A stretch of 64,000 bases of DNA from Cladocopium goreaui (GCA_947184155.2 CAMXCT020002768.1:124001-188000); one strand, 5' to 3'. Positions 12,151 to 22,147 are shown, counted from the first letter of the stretch. Notes: a model not told the origin generated them from the letters alone. Made by a program: numbers and translations.

Positions 12151-12345
12151 TACAAAGCGGGGGCCCCGTTTACGATAGCTAAGTTGGTTTATAAATCCAA
12201 CAACTATGGTTTATGATATTTATAGGGTTATAAACCAACAAATATAACAACAACTATATTTATGGGGTTGCTAATCCAACAACACGTATAGTATTCATGG
12301 GGTTTATAAACCAACGTTCACATCACTGGGGGGCCCCACATTGTA
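12151..12345 (+). repeat. Family C element, expanded copy
   Basis: Same ends and orientation as copy 1 but 195 bp long. The middle segment (AACAACTATGGTTTAT ... GGGGTT) is repeated internally. Confidence 0.75.
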
Positions 12346-13059
12346 GCTGGTTCGTAACCATAGATCCAAGATGATGCAACTTAAGTTATATGACAAGTCC
12401 AGGCATCGGGGAGTGATCACAGGTCAGTTTCTCCAGCACCTATTTTGATTGGTTCGAGTCCCATATTTGGTTGATGAGTTATACTACCTTCTCCTACAGG
12501 TATCGTTATAATCCATGAAGTAAGAATCCCTCTAAACCAGACCGTTCTTGATCGAATTATACTAATGTTCATGTAGAAAAAACATTTTCAAAGGTGATGG
12601 CCTACTACATTCAGTCCCCATTCTAGATGGTGATATCATGTTATATCCCAGTTTCGGTTGGTTCATACCCCTTTTCTATGGTCAAAATATTTCAAAGTAT
12701 TCCAAGTAAGTACCAATTCTGTTCATATCCTTTAAGGCCCCCCATGTTTGGTCAACGATATGAACCAACGAACATGTGTTACAACTGTTACCAGGTACAA
12801 CCAACCAATTTTATATGTCTTCAAACTGAACCATCTGCTTGGGTTCGTGCAGTTCCAGTGAACAACAGGTGGATATGCTTCACCATCTGCTTGGGGCCCC
12901 ATATCACAACAAACTTACGGGTTTTATAAGGGACCCATTAAACCATAGTTATACCATAGTTATGCCGTATATACCCCCCCAAAAAACAACCCAACAGTTA
13001 GCTAAGTTATGTCGGAATATATTGAATAAATCACCATGGTTATACCCAGAAATGGCGTC

Positions 13060-13131
13060 CTAAGTCATAGGGGCACCCCCAAATCATCCATTGATGGATT
13101 TTCCCACTATAAACCATCCAGCTCTTGGGGT
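13060..13131 (+). repeat. Family G segment, copy 1
   Basis: Begins CCTAAGTCATAGGGGCACCC and ends AACCATCCAGCTCTTGGGG. It aligns with 33541-33625. Confidence 0.55.
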
Positions 13132-13214
13132 ATGCCCGAGGTCGGATGACGAGGCCGCTCGCGCGCGAGGTCTGTGGGAAGCACCTTGGCGGTCTCCGCG
13201 CCATGGCGCTTGAC
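13131..13214 (+). CDS. Orphan exon, unknown protein
   Basis: A very GC-rich island. The frame with GRMTRPLAREVCGKHLGGLR then AMALD ends at GTGAGT, a consensus-like donor. A second frame (RSDDEAARARGLWEAP) is also open. It may be another exon of the EF-hand gene, but phase could not be checked. Confidence 0.35.
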
Positions 13215-13329
13215 GTGAGTTTGGAACAGGGGACTCCCGTTATTTGCCAATATGTGTAGATATTTGAAATACTTTGAAATACATGTACAGACAATAGTAA
13301 TATATCAATATATCATATTGCATAGATAC

Positions 13330-13456
13330 TACAAAGTGGGGCCCCCTAGATAGCTAAGTTGGTTTATAACTCCAATAACTATGGTTTATGGTACCTATAA
13401 CTATAGTTAATGGGGTTTATAAACCATCTAACATCACTGGGGGGCCCCACATTGTA
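13330..13456 (+). repeat. Family C element, copy 3
   Basis: 127 bp, ends TACAAAGTGGGGCCCCC and CCCCACATTGTA, same orientation as the other two. Confidence 0.8.
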
Positions 13457-13797
13457 TATCTAATTGAGTGGTAATATCCATTCGGCCCATGACATCGCCA
13501 TCGGACGATTCTACAAAAACATTCCCAGAGGAGACCGCGCACGAAAATATGGATTGACCTGTAGGTTTTCGGATGATTTCGGTGTGTCCTAAGGTTGAAC
13601 CACCCAAAACTTGTCTCAAGCAGGTTCTTTCTTTGGGTTTAGAGTTCCAAGCTTCTTTTTCGGACACATCCTTGAATTTTTTGTGTATCAAAGATTGGAG
13701 AACTAAGACACATGCTGAGCCAATCAGCCTTGATTCTACTGCTGTGTTGGAATGCAGGGAAACTGCGCTGTATAAAATTCTCAGAGAATCCTGAAAA

Positions 13798-13901
13798 CTG
13801 GTTGGTGGTTTGTTGTTTTTTTTAAAATTATTTTTCCATATATTGGGAAGAATAATCCCAACTGACAAATATTTTTCAGAGGGGTTGAAACCACCAACCA
13901 G
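13798..13901 (+). repeat. Family B element, copy 3
   Basis: 104 bp with intact ends. The core reads CCATATATTGGGAAGAATAA and TTTTTCAGAGGGG. Confidence 0.85.
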
Positions 13902-14021
13902 TCAAACATGGCAAAGGAAAATCCCCATTTAGTTTTCAGGATTTTCCCGGCAAGAAACCTCCCTTTCCTGGGGGGTTTTCCAATTGCCACGTTTGATGAC
14001 CGGATCGTATATCCCGTATAT

Positions 14022-14113
14022 ATTATTATTATTATAATTATTATTATTATTTTATATTATTGTTATTACTATTATTATTATTACTATTATTATTATCATT
14101 ATTATTATTATGT
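14022..14113. repeat. ATT triplet microsatellite
   Basis: Interrupted TTA/ATT triplets. Confidence 0.85.
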
Positions 14114-14384
14114 ATTCCATCATTATTCCACTATGATCCCTATCAAAATCAAACCCTATGAAACACATATACAAAACCACCATATTTACTTTTCAGTCTC
14201 ACCAAGTGGTTTCGTTGTAGTGACAAGTGAGGTGGTTGAACCATCAAGTAGAAGGCATCACATCATCCCCAAGCATTTTCTCTGCTTTTTTTGTCAATGA
14301 TACTAATGTTTTGGTGATCCCCGAACATATGTATGTCGCATGTCATCTCCCCCAAATATATAAAGATATGTACACATACACACA

Positions 14385-14712
14385 CATATATATATATATA
14401 GATATGACATATATATATGATATATATATATATATGATATATACATATAGATATGACATATATATATGATATATATATGATATATATATATATGATATAT
14501 ACATATAATATAAATATATATTTGATATATATATGATATATATATATATATATGATATCTATATATATGATATATATATATATATATATGATATGTATAT
14601 ATATATGATATATATATGATATATATATACATATGATATATATATATATGATATATATATATATGATATATATATATGATATGTATATATGATATATATA
14701 TATATGATACCT
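14385..14712. repeat. TA/GATAT microsatellite, left part
   Basis: Alternating AT with ATATATGATATAT interruptions every 10-25 bp. The same motif resumes at 22148 on the far side of the retrotransposon, so the element split one array. Confidence 0.9.
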
Positions 14713-14841
14713 ATTGCGGAGCTCCCACCCCGTCCCAGGGGCGCAACACATGCGGGCTCTTTTGTCCTTGAACAAATGGTCCCTGCGGTGAAGACAATCC
14801 TGTATGAAAGGAAGCAGTCACGTGTGCACAAAAACAAGACC
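14713..14841 (-). repeat. 3' LTR of copia element
   Basis: 129 bp identical to 22019-22147. On the element strand it reads from about TGTTTTTGTGCAC to GGGAGCTCCGCA, giving TG...CA ends once a few shared flanking bases are trimmed. It is unusually short for a copia LTR. No purine-rich tract is obvious beside it. Confidence 0.85.
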
Positions 14842-14936
14842 GGTAAGAATCTTTCAAGCGCTTCCAGCGCTTCATAGTTTTCAGGTAAATGGTTCAGATT
14901 CTATGGAGTCTTTTGGTAGAAATCTCAAGTTTCCAC

Positions 14937-15458
14937 TCACTTGAGCTGACGGGCAATGCGGGAGCCCGGAAGATATCCATGCTGAGGAGCCTTCTGAGCA
15001 TAGTACGCCTTCAAATACTCGATGAAATCACGGAAAGGGGCAGACAAGTCCTGGCGAGTCTGCCAAGCGAGCATCTTTTCACAATAGCTGGAAATCTCTT
15101 GTTTGGACGAAGTCACCAGCTCATGATAGCTCATTCCATCTGCAGCGAACTTTCCGGCGCTCAAAACGGTACGACCCCACTGTTCGACGGAGTCAATGCC
15201 CTCTGGAAGCTTGACAGCGTCGGAGTGAGATGACGGCTCCTGCTTTGATGTCGCCTTGGTCAGAGGCAACACCGGAATCTGAGCTTTCTCCGGGGTCTCG
15301 TCACGGCGACGCTTGGATGCGTCATTCATGGCTCCAGATAGATCTTCATCCACCAGCTCAAAACCATGGTTCTCTTGGATCTCCTGCACCAAAGCGCTCA
15401 TAGCGCCTTCCTCCTGCACCAAACGCAGGAGCTCTCGGATCTGGGCACGGTTCGACAT
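14937..15458 (-). CDS. Extra ORF 3' of copia pol
   Basis: The - strand frame is open from 15551. The second Met at 15458 gives 173 codons and a more plausible start (MSNRAQIRELLRLVQEEG). The protein is charged and helical. It has a basic patch (SKRRRDETPEK) and a C-terminal half rich in aromatic residues (SSYCEKMLAWQTRQ ... DFIEYLKAYYAQKAPQHGYL). It has no signal peptide or membrane segment, so it is not an obvious Env. It lies between pol and the 3' LTR in the element's sense. Function unknown; it may be expressed from a subgenomic or spliced RNA. Confidence 0.6.
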   Translation of the reverse strand: MSNRAQIRELLRLVQEEGAMSALVQEIQENHGFELVDEDLSGAMNDASKRRRDETPEKAQIPVLPLTKATSKQEPSSHSDAVKLPEGIDSVEQWGRTVLSAGKFAADGMSYHELVTSSKQEISSYCEKMLAWQTRQDLSAPFRDFIEYLKAYYAQKAPQHGYLPGSRIARQLK

Positions 15459-15689
15459 CGCACGAAAACAAAGGATTGCAAAACGGAAGGCAACACCGGC
15501 AGGGTTCTGGATCAAAAGAAGGCTTGCAGACTCAAAACGTGAATTTGACAACTACCTGCTATTGCCCTACCCACTGCAGTGATACCCACATTCACTCACA
15601 TGCGGCAACAACTTTCTACCAATGTCGAGGCAAGACATCGTGGAGCAAAACTGTGCTGTAATTAATTACATGGACAGTGAGCAAGGAAC

Positions 15690-18476
15690 TCAGTTGTTTG
15701 CTGTTTTCTTAGAAGGTGCATTTCGGTTCACCCTTCGGGATCTTTCTTCAGCTTTATGTTGGAGAACTGTTTCTTCGGGGGAAATCTGATAACGAGCTCT
15801 TCTCATGCAGGATCTCAGCAAGTCCATAGGGTCACCCTCGTTTTTCGTCAGGGCATCTGCGATCATCCGGTTGGTTGGCACCCATCGGACATAGGCTTGC
15901 ATGCTACGACAACTCTCTCGGATTATTACCACATCGATAGAGGTACGCTTATCTTCTATTGAGGTGGGACTAGATGGGGACACTAAGTGGTCATATAAAC
16001 TCTTACAGTCGGTGACAACCAAGGGTCTACGTCTTGACAACACTTCACGACATTTCCCTATCTGGAGTGGACCATCGATGATTTCTGACAACATCAGCAA
16101 CAGCCACTCTGCGGTACCTGTAGCTAAAGACATGGATTGGCTTTCAGCTCCGAGAGTGCTGGAGACTGCACGAGGAAGCTTAAAGCTACGCCACGCGGCA
16201 GGACACCAAGGGACCTCATGTCCAAGTTGCAGGTCACTACTGGTGAAACCGATGACAAAACCGGCTTGGGTGTGGTGTCCAACATTCGCCCATGCAGCAT
16301 CAGAGTGGCAAACGGCTGTCAGCTTATCCACAGCAATTGGAGGAAATACAATGGCAAGTGAGGACTCAATCTTGGCTCTACGAATGGCTTCATTTGCATT
16401 GCGAAAATCCTTGATGGTGGGATTCGGAAACGACTGCTGTGATAAACTGGTTTGGACTGACAGGTCTGGGCGAGACTGCGATGCCAGCCAATTTAGGCTG
16501 CCGTTCACGGCTCTGAGTACTCTGATTTGATCAGGAGTCAAAGGGTCATCAGGCTTGCTATTTTTGGGAATGTTGATACTACGGATCTTATCGGCAAAGG
16601 AGGACATGTTCATGTGAATGGAACCATCATGCTGTTGTTCGTACCAAGCACCACAAAATTCACCTTCTTTGACTCTCCATTTTCTGTAAGGAAACCGGGA
16701 CCTCAGCTTGTCAACAGCTTGCTGAAACTGTTTACCTGAACCACCCAAAGCTGTATCATCAACATGTACGCCCATGATCCCTACAAGGCTCTGATCATCT
16801 TTGTCTCGCAAAGTGTACAAGCAGGGGTCAAGTTTGCTCTGTACCCAGCCGATGTCCTGTGCCACACTGTTGAACTCTTTAAACCATGCAGCAGGGGCAT
16901 CGTTTTGCCCGTACACATTTCCCAGAACCTCGATCACAGAGTCAGCTGGGACTCCTGGGATGCCTCCTGGAGGCTGTCGAGCGTACAGCGGTCTAAACTT
17001 GGCATCAAGTGGTCCAGCTTCAAGAAAAGCACCCTTAATATCACCCAGTTGAAGTTCCCATTGATGACTTGCAATGATTTGCATCAGGGTCATCCTACCA
17101 AGTTGACTTAGTGTGGGGGATTTCAGCAAGCCAGACTCAGCTTTGACGGTCAAGTCAGGGTCAAGGTGTCCTTGTAGGCACCATCTGCCTTTCACTGTGA
17201 AAGTACTAGGATCATGTGGATCGATTTGTTGGCCTTCATCAATTGGCTTGCGGGTCAAAACAAAACGGCTGCCAATAAACCTGTCTGGAAAATCCCTTTT
17301 GATTTGTTGAGCACGTTTGCCATGATGAACTCGAACCGCACAATCTTTGGCCAAAAGGGTTTCCCATTCAATCCTTTTCCCATGATCCACCATTTCCTGA
17401 ACATCAGGGGCATTGTGACTGTGCGGCAGCTCTTTTGACATCTTCTTCTTCATGTACTCGGAAATCAAACATTCCGTGGATTGTTCAGCAAACGTGGTCC
17501 ACAAGTCACAACACTCTTGAACTGACAGCACCTCAGTCTCTGCGTTGCGAGCCCTCTGCGTTGCTGGCTCATCAACGGTCGGCAAGGAAGCTGCCGAGGG
17601 AGATCGCTTGACACCACTAGACGATCCTTCATCTTGGATCACTGTGTCCAACAGCTGAGGCACCACTTCTTTCATGATTTCAACGAAATCGTCTTGTCTA
17701 GTTTGCGGGGGTCTCCACAGTGAAAAGGGTCCATCCTTACCATTAACCCTACGTCTTATGGGACCGTACGAACTGCTACTGGCTTCAGGCAGTGATGCAT
17801 CAGGCACTGGTTCTTCCGCAGCCGCGGGTGGCGGCGGTGACGAAACGGCATCAGGTCCTAGTGAAGGTGGCTCCGGTTCTGGTGGAACCGAAACAGCAGT
17901 CAGAGGAGCTCGACTGGCAGAATCATCCTGCAACTGTTGTGTCACTTCAGATTCCTGCGGGATGGTCTCTTCTGATGGGTACGACTGAGAAGTTAGGTCA
18001 ACATACTGGTTACCAGGTATCTTATTCTTTTCTATAAGTTCTTTGATACCTAGTAGCTCAGCTCGAGGACATGAGGCAACTTGTCGTTCTTCGGTTGTGG
18101 CAGGACGCGTCTGCTCAGGAGCTACACGCAACAGCTGTCGGCGATGCAGCAAAATGAGATTGCGGCCCACTTTACCCAGGACAATCGCTCCCCCATACCA
18201 TCGTGCATTCTGATTAAGTTGACCTTTAACCCATTTTTGACTACGCCAATATGCAACAAGATCACCTGGTTGGAAATCAACAACACGGCGAGGTCTAGCT
18301 AGCAACGACACTCGAAGTGCTCGATCGTCCTGCATGCGAATCAGGGCCAAACGTGCAGTGGTCCTCAAGGCCTGTGCTCTTGCTATGGCATCACTGGTCA
18401 GCGAAGCTGTAGCAGGCACAATGTGCAGTGGCTCATTCAACAGGTCAGTTGGGACCTGAATGTTCTTGCCAAACAC
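15690..18476 (-). CDS. pol: Copia integrase C-terminus, RT and RNase H
   Basis: In frame with the preceding ORF, five codons past its TGA. Residues 1-120 form an integrase C-terminal SH3-like region (PGDLVAYWRSQKW ... WYGGAIVLGKVGRN). A low-complexity Pro/Ser linker (190-310) follows. The reverse transcriptase core is at about 400-650, with R-W-C-L-Q-G-H, LQLGDIKGAFL and the catalytic G-V-H-V-D-D near residue 570. RNase H is at about 710-870 (C-H-S-D-A-A-W, L-G-A-E-S, D-C-K-S-L). It stops at 15690. Length and domain order fit a nearly complete copia Pol. Confidence 0.9.
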   Translation of the reverse strand: MFGKNIQVPTDLLNEPLHIVPATASLTSDAIARAQALRTTARLALIRMQDDRALRVSLLARPRRVVDFQPGDLVAYWRSQKWVKGQLNQNARWYGGAIVLGKVGRNLILLHRRQLLRVAPEQTRPATTEERQVASCPRAELLGIKELIEKNKIPGNQYVDLTSQSYPSEETIPQESEVTQQLQDDSASRAPLTAVSVPPEPEPPSLGPDAVSSPPPPAAAEEPVPDASLPEASSSSYGPIRRRVNGKDGPFSLWRPPQTRQDDFVEIMKEVVPQLLDTVIQDEGSSSGVKRSPSAASLPTVDEPATQRARNAETEVLSVQECCDLWTTFAEQSTECLISEYMKKKMSKELPHSHNAPDVQEMVDHGKRIEWETLLAKDCAVRVHHGKRAQQIKRDFPDRFIGSRFVLTRKPIDEGQQIDPHDPSTFTVKGRWCLQGHLDPDLTVKAESGLLKSPTLSQLGRMTLMQIIASHQWELQLGDIKGAFLEAGPLDAKFRPLYARQPPGGIPGVPADSVIEVLGNVYGQNDAPAAWFKEFNSVAQDIGWVQSKLDPCLYTLRDKDDQSLVGIMGVHVDDTALGGSGKQFQQAVDKLRSRFPYRKWRVKEGEFCGAWYEQQHDGSIHMNMSSFADKIRSINIPKNSKPDDPLTPDQIRVLRAVNGSLNWLASQSRPDLSVQTSLSQQSFPNPTIKDFRNANEAIRRAKIESSLAIVFPPIAVDKLTAVCHSDAAWANVGHHTQAGFVIGFTSSDLQLGHEVPWCPAAWRSFKLPRAVSSTLGAESQSMSLATGTAEWLLLMLSEIIDGPLQIGKCREVLSRRRPLVVTDCKSLYDHLVSPSSPTSIEDKRTSIDVVIIRESCRSMQAYVRWVPTNRMIADALTKNEGDPMDLLRSCMRRARYQISPEETVLQHKAEERSRRVNRNAPSKKTANN

Positions 18477-18488
18477 ATATTGCTGTGG

Positions 18489-20933
18489 TCAGTATCCATG
18501 GACTTGCAACATCTGATTTTTCACATGAGCATGACTGATGCATTCGAGCCATTCTGCTTTGGACTGCGGCTGATGTTCCTCGATGATCTTATCCAGGACA
18601 CGACTGAACCAACCACCATGTGACTCGGTCTTACCAAGCTGCCAGTGAGCATCAGCCGCTATTGGACGAACATTTGTTCCCTGCATTTCAGCAGGTGAAA
18701 TCATGGGATCACCCAAATTTGTCTGAGCAGGATCAAGTATGATCTCACTTGGTGGACCAGCCCAAGCTATCCAGTGATCTTCAAGAAGGCGTCTCAGGAG
18801 GGATGATGTCTCAGTTTCAAAGAAAGGAATCATACGCTGAAATCCGCTTGCAGTGTCAACGATGTTAAGAGCTTTCACCTTCTGATTGGTGCACCATCCC
18901 TGCAACAATTTGACGTCCATACCGATCTGCTGATTGAATTCGGTAATGCGCTGGGACTGCGCAGGCAATGCTACACGGGGCTGGCTCATACTCTTGCACA
19001 AGCTGCATGACAAATCTCTGGCAAGACGAATCGACCTTTCACTGGCCTGGCTATTCTTAAGAATCCGAACCAAGTCATGGTTAGGTGGATGTCCTAGGTT
19101 CTTGTGCAAACGCATGAGAACTTGCAGCACATCCGCATCGGATGCTAGGCGTTCGGTCTCGGCCGCAGCTAGCACTTCATAGTCAGGACAGCTCAGCTGT
19201 TCGACTTCCAGGACTTCTACGCAATGACACTCATGAGAAACCAATTGATAGGACGGAACTGTGTTCAAAACTGCATGTACAAACTCAGGAGTATACCTGG
19301 CACAAAAACTGCTGACGTTTCCAATTCCTGGGCGACTACCCTGAATAGTTTCATGGCACTCATGCTTGGGATCTGAAGACCCTGGGCATTGCTTGGCAAG
19401 CTCTTTCATGCTCTCATGAGTGACAATCAGTCTGGTGCCCTTGCGAATCAGCTTGTCACTTCGGGGCAACCTGAGATTGTAACGGCACATGTGCAGTTTG
19501 ACAGTGTGGTGCATGCGACGCAGTCTTTGAACTTCGGGATACGTCCATGTTTCTGCAGGCAGTGGATGTTCAAACATGGCCTGTCTACCAGCTTTGGCTT
19601 GTTTATGAAACAGCTTGCAACACCACCGAATGAAACTACGACTAAGAGCTTTACGTCGGAGGTATTCCCACTTATCCCACTTAAGGCTGTTAAGGTGAAA
19701 CCATCCACTCTCATCAGTGCATGGAGGGCACAACACCAATAGATCGGGTTGAAGTCGATCCAGATCATCTTCGACTTGTTTCCTGGAGGCCGGTTGTGAC
19801 AGGTCGCAACCAGTGGTGATATCATAAGATCGACCCATGGGTCCAACCTTCCCTACAGCTTCAGTGAACCTTGGGGGAGAAAACACTTCCATGACAACAC
19901 ATCGAGTATGAGTCTGCACATCTACTTGATCAACAGCGGACTCGATCTGGCCCCGTAGCTGACGGGACTGGTGAGCAGACAGCTTACCTGTGCTGTCCTG
20001 GATGGTATCGGCATCAAGTGGTGGCGTCGCCTGTGCAACTGGCTCTTCAACGGGCTCTCCTTCGTAAAAGAACTCTACGATAACATTTCGAGGCTGTGTT
20101 GAAATCTGTTCGAGAGTCTGACCCTGTGGAACTTTATGCACAAAACGCTGTTCATCCAAAACAATCAAACTGTCGGCATCTCGAACTACCCTATACCTGA
20201 CAGCCTTCCATTTGGGACCCTGGACACTGATGGACGGAACGTGAGTCACACCAACATGTTCTTGGGACCAGACATGACATGGGAGAGACATCGGCTGTTC
20301 GACCGACAGACCGGCCTCAGGCTCAGGCATAGACAGGCTGGCGTCGGCATCTGGGGGACATGGACTGACGTGATCGGACTCGGACATCATGACTTCGGCA
20401 AAGGATGAGTCACCTACATCTTGAGCGCAAGGCGGCTCCAGCAAGTTCACCATATACTGACCAGCTTCATTTGTAATCAGTGGCACCTGTTGATCGCCAA
20501 ACACTGTGAGGCAGTCCTTTCCAAAATCAATGGAGGCGTTGAGATTCTTCAAGGCCATCCGAGAGATCAGCAGGGGAGCAGCGCCTTTGATCACTGCTGC
20601 CCTGATACATCCCCGACGTCCAGCAAGCACTACTGGAATTTGAACACTGACCTTGGAGGTCTCCACATTGCCATTTCCAAATTTGAACTGATGCAGCTCT
20701 GAGAAACGCTCAATGGAGGCAGAGGTAAGCTTCTCAAACTCACTCAGTGTGTGAGCACCGATGATGGTGCGTCCACAGCCACTGTCCAGCACACCAAAAC
20801 CTGGACTGGAAACTAAGCAGACTGGAACTGGTTGTTCTGTCTGACGGCCATCTAGAAACAGTCGCATACGATCCAAAAGAGACAATGGAGATTCCACTGA
20901 TGCCACAAAATCCAGCTGTTGAGATTCCACCAC
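18489..20933 (-). CDS. pol: Copia protease and integrase region
   Basis: Same frame as the Gag ORF, with no further stop after the TAG at 21042. The aspartic protease signature V-L-D-S-G-C-G lies near residue 50. Near residues 610-660 there is an HHCC zinc finger (H-x4-H ... C-S-L-C). The integrase core follows, with G-M-D-V, then I-I-L-D-P and a late Glu in G-K-T-E-S-H-G, fitting D-D-E. The ORF ends at a TGA right after V-H-G-Y, where integrases normally continue with S-P-x-Q. A Lys/Pro-rich middle section (residues 180-330) has no recognised domain. Confidence 0.85.
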   Translation of the reverse strand: MVESQQLDFVASVESPLSLLDRMRLFLDGRQTEQPVPVCLVSSPGFGVLDSGCGRTIIGAHTLSEFEKLTSASIERFSELHQFKFGNGNVETSKVSVQIPVVLAGRRGCIRAAVIKGAAPLLISRMALKNLNASIDFGKDCLTVFGDQQVPLITNEAGQYMVNLLEPPCAQDVGDSSFAEVMMSESDHVSPCPPDADASLSMPEPEAGLSVEQPMSLPCHVWSQEHVGVTHVPSISVQGPKWKAVRYRVVRDADSLIVLDEQRFVHKVPQGQTLEQISTQPRNVIVEFFYEGEPVEEPVAQATPPLDADTIQDSTGKLSAHQSRQLRGQIESAVDQVDVQTHTRCVVMEVFSPPRFTEAVGKVGPMGRSYDITTGCDLSQPASRKQVEDDLDRLQPDLLVLCPPCTDESGWFHLNSLKWDKWEYLRRKALSRSFIRWCCKLFHKQAKAGRQAMFEHPLPAETWTYPEVQRLRRMHHTVKLHMCRYNLRLPRSDKLIRKGTRLIVTHESMKELAKQCPGSSDPKHECHETIQGSRPGIGNVSSFCARYTPEFVHAVLNTVPSYQLVSHECHCVEVLEVEQLSCPDYEVLAAAETERLASDADVLQVLMRLHKNLGHPPNHDLVRILKNSQASERSIRLARDLSCSLCKSMSQPRVALPAQSQRITEFNQQIGMDVKLLQGWCTNQKVKALNIVDTASGFQRMIPFFETETSSLLRRLLEDHWIAWAGPPSEIILDPAQTNLGDPMISPAEMQGTNVRPIAADAHWQLGKTESHGGWFSRVLDKIIEEHQPQSKAEWLECISHAHVKNQMLQVHGY

Positions 20934-21041
20934 TGCGGCACCTGAGGCTGTTGAGGACGCTTGGCTATCATGGCCACGACCAGACCCTTTTGAGCCAGTT
21001 TGCGACCTACACTCACGACTCCAGTGACCCTTCTTACCGCA

Positions 21042-21944
21042 CTAATGACAAGTAGTGCGTTTCTTCAGCTCCTCAACTTCAATTCTGAAGGAACGCTTTG
21101 ACTCTCGTGCTCGAGTGAACTGTCTAGATTTGCTGAGTTTGGACAGCTCCATGCGTTTCTCTTTCCAGCTAGCAGCAAGGACCTCCGCTACATCTTGCTC
21201 AGCGAAGATGTCATCTGATGCCTGATCTTCTAAACTCACCTGGTGGTCTTGCAACAAGGCATCCACGTCGTCAAATTCAGTCTCGATTGGCACATCATCT
21301 GGTAGTCCGGCATCGACGGCCAACGCCTCATCAACAAGCGCCACCGACTTCCGCCCACGACTGATGATGAGCTCTGGGTAACATGATCTCAAGGCTGCTG
21401 AAATGGCGTCCCTCTTGAGACTGCCTTGTGCCCTCGAGATCACAACAGCACGCTGTTCTTCGCTCAACCCTGCTCGGTTGAGCAGGAGCCAGCCTCTGGC
21501 TTCGTCCGGAAATTGGACGCCAGTTTTCCTAAAACAACGGTCCAGCAGTTCCGAAGACCTAGCCACCCATTGTTTCATCGTTTCACCATCCTTTGACTGC
21601 AGCGTGAAAACTTCTCCCAAAATCTCAGCTAATTCATCTACAGTATCCTTCTGTGGGAACCTTTTGTCGAGGAGATCCCACAACACTTTGTCGCCCTCCT
21701 TCTTCTGATAGTCACCTGGTTCCAAGTGTTCCACCGTCTCCAACGCACGGCCACTGAGTAGCGTGTAGATGAAGGCACCATGAGATGTTTCTGGGAGTTT
21801 GTCCATCGTGAGCAGTTTATTTTGGGCCCATGTCTTCCATCTCTTGTATTCACGACCATCTTCATTTTCCCCGGAAAATACCGGAGTGATCCAGCAGTTT
21901 CTGGGACAGACATCCTCCTGGATCCTAGTCACGTGTGCAACCAC
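21042..21944 (-). CDS. gag: Copia Gag-like protein
   Basis: A 300-codon ORF opening just inside the 5' LTR. It contains a charged capsid-like region (residues 25-200) with W-x3-W-A-x-N-K-L and DLLDKRF, the arrangement seen in copia Gag (UBN2/retrotrans_gag type). It ends at a TAG inside a CCHC zinc knuckle. The first Cys-His is read, then the stop, and C-G-K-K-G-H-W-S-R-E-C follows in the same frame. The knuckle spans 21009-21050. The reading frame continues directly into the protease ORF, so this is probably the N-terminal part of one Gag-Pol. Confidence 0.8.
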   Translation of the reverse strand: MVAHVTRIQEDVCPRNCWITPVFSGENEDGREYKRWKTWAQNKLLTMDKLPETSHGAFIYTLLSGRALETVEHLEPGDYQKKEGDKVLWDLLDKRFPQKDTVDELAEILGEVFTLQSKDGETMKQWVARSSELLDRCFRKTGVQFPDEARGWLLLNRAGLSEEQRAVVISRAQGSLKRDAISAALRSCYPELIISRGRKSVALVDEALAVDAGLPDDVPIETEFDDVDALLQDHQVSLEDQASDDIFAEQDVAEVLAASWKEKRMELSKLSKSRQFTRARESKRSFRIEVEELKKRTTCH

Positions 21945-22004
21945 TCTCTTCCTAGAGAGCTCAACCGCTCAAACCAACATGGCTTGAGCCCAACCTGACG
22001 GTCA

Positions 22005-22018
22005 GGCTCTCGCTACCA
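22005..22018 (-). promoter_or_regulatory. Primer-binding-like site
   Basis: Directly inside the 5' LTR the - strand reads TGGTAGCGAGAGCC. This resembles the TGGTATCAGAGC primer-binding site of plant copia elements, which pairs with the initiator Met-tRNA 3' end. The tRNA match itself was not tested. Confidence 0.55.
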
Positions 22019-22147
22019 ATTGCGGAGCTCCCACCCCGTCCCAGGGGCGCAACACATGCGGGCTCTTTTGTCCTTGAACAAATGGTCCCTGCGGTGAAGA
22101 CAATCCTGTATGAAAGGAAGCAGTCACGTGTGCACAAAAACAAGACC
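22019..22147 (-). repeat. 5' LTR of copia element
   Basis: Exact match to 14713-14841. The element promoter should lie here, but no core promoter motif could be recognised. Confidence 0.85.

Larger units (their letters stand above)
14715..22145 (-). mobile_element. Ty1/copia-type LTR retrotransposon
   Basis: About 7.43 kb, transcribed from the - strand. Two identical short LTRs (129 matching bases) flank gag, protease, integrase, reverse transcriptase and RNase H regions in the copia order, with integrase before RT. CCTAT directly outside both ends (14710-14714 and 22146-22150) is a candidate 5-bp target duplication. A primer-binding-like site follows the 5' LTR. The long coding region has two in-frame stops, and a separate ORF lies 3' of pol. 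Identical LTRs imply a young insertion. It lies antisense to the host genes, inside a GATAT microsatellite. Confidence 0.9.

Noticed and set aside
13434..13868. 144-codon - strand ORF
   Set aside because: Its ends run through a family C and a family B repeat, and the + strand is also open, so it is not supported as a gene.
14263..14837. Long Tyr/Ile-rich open frames on the - strand
   Set aside because: They are translations of the TA/GATAT microsatellite and of the LTR.
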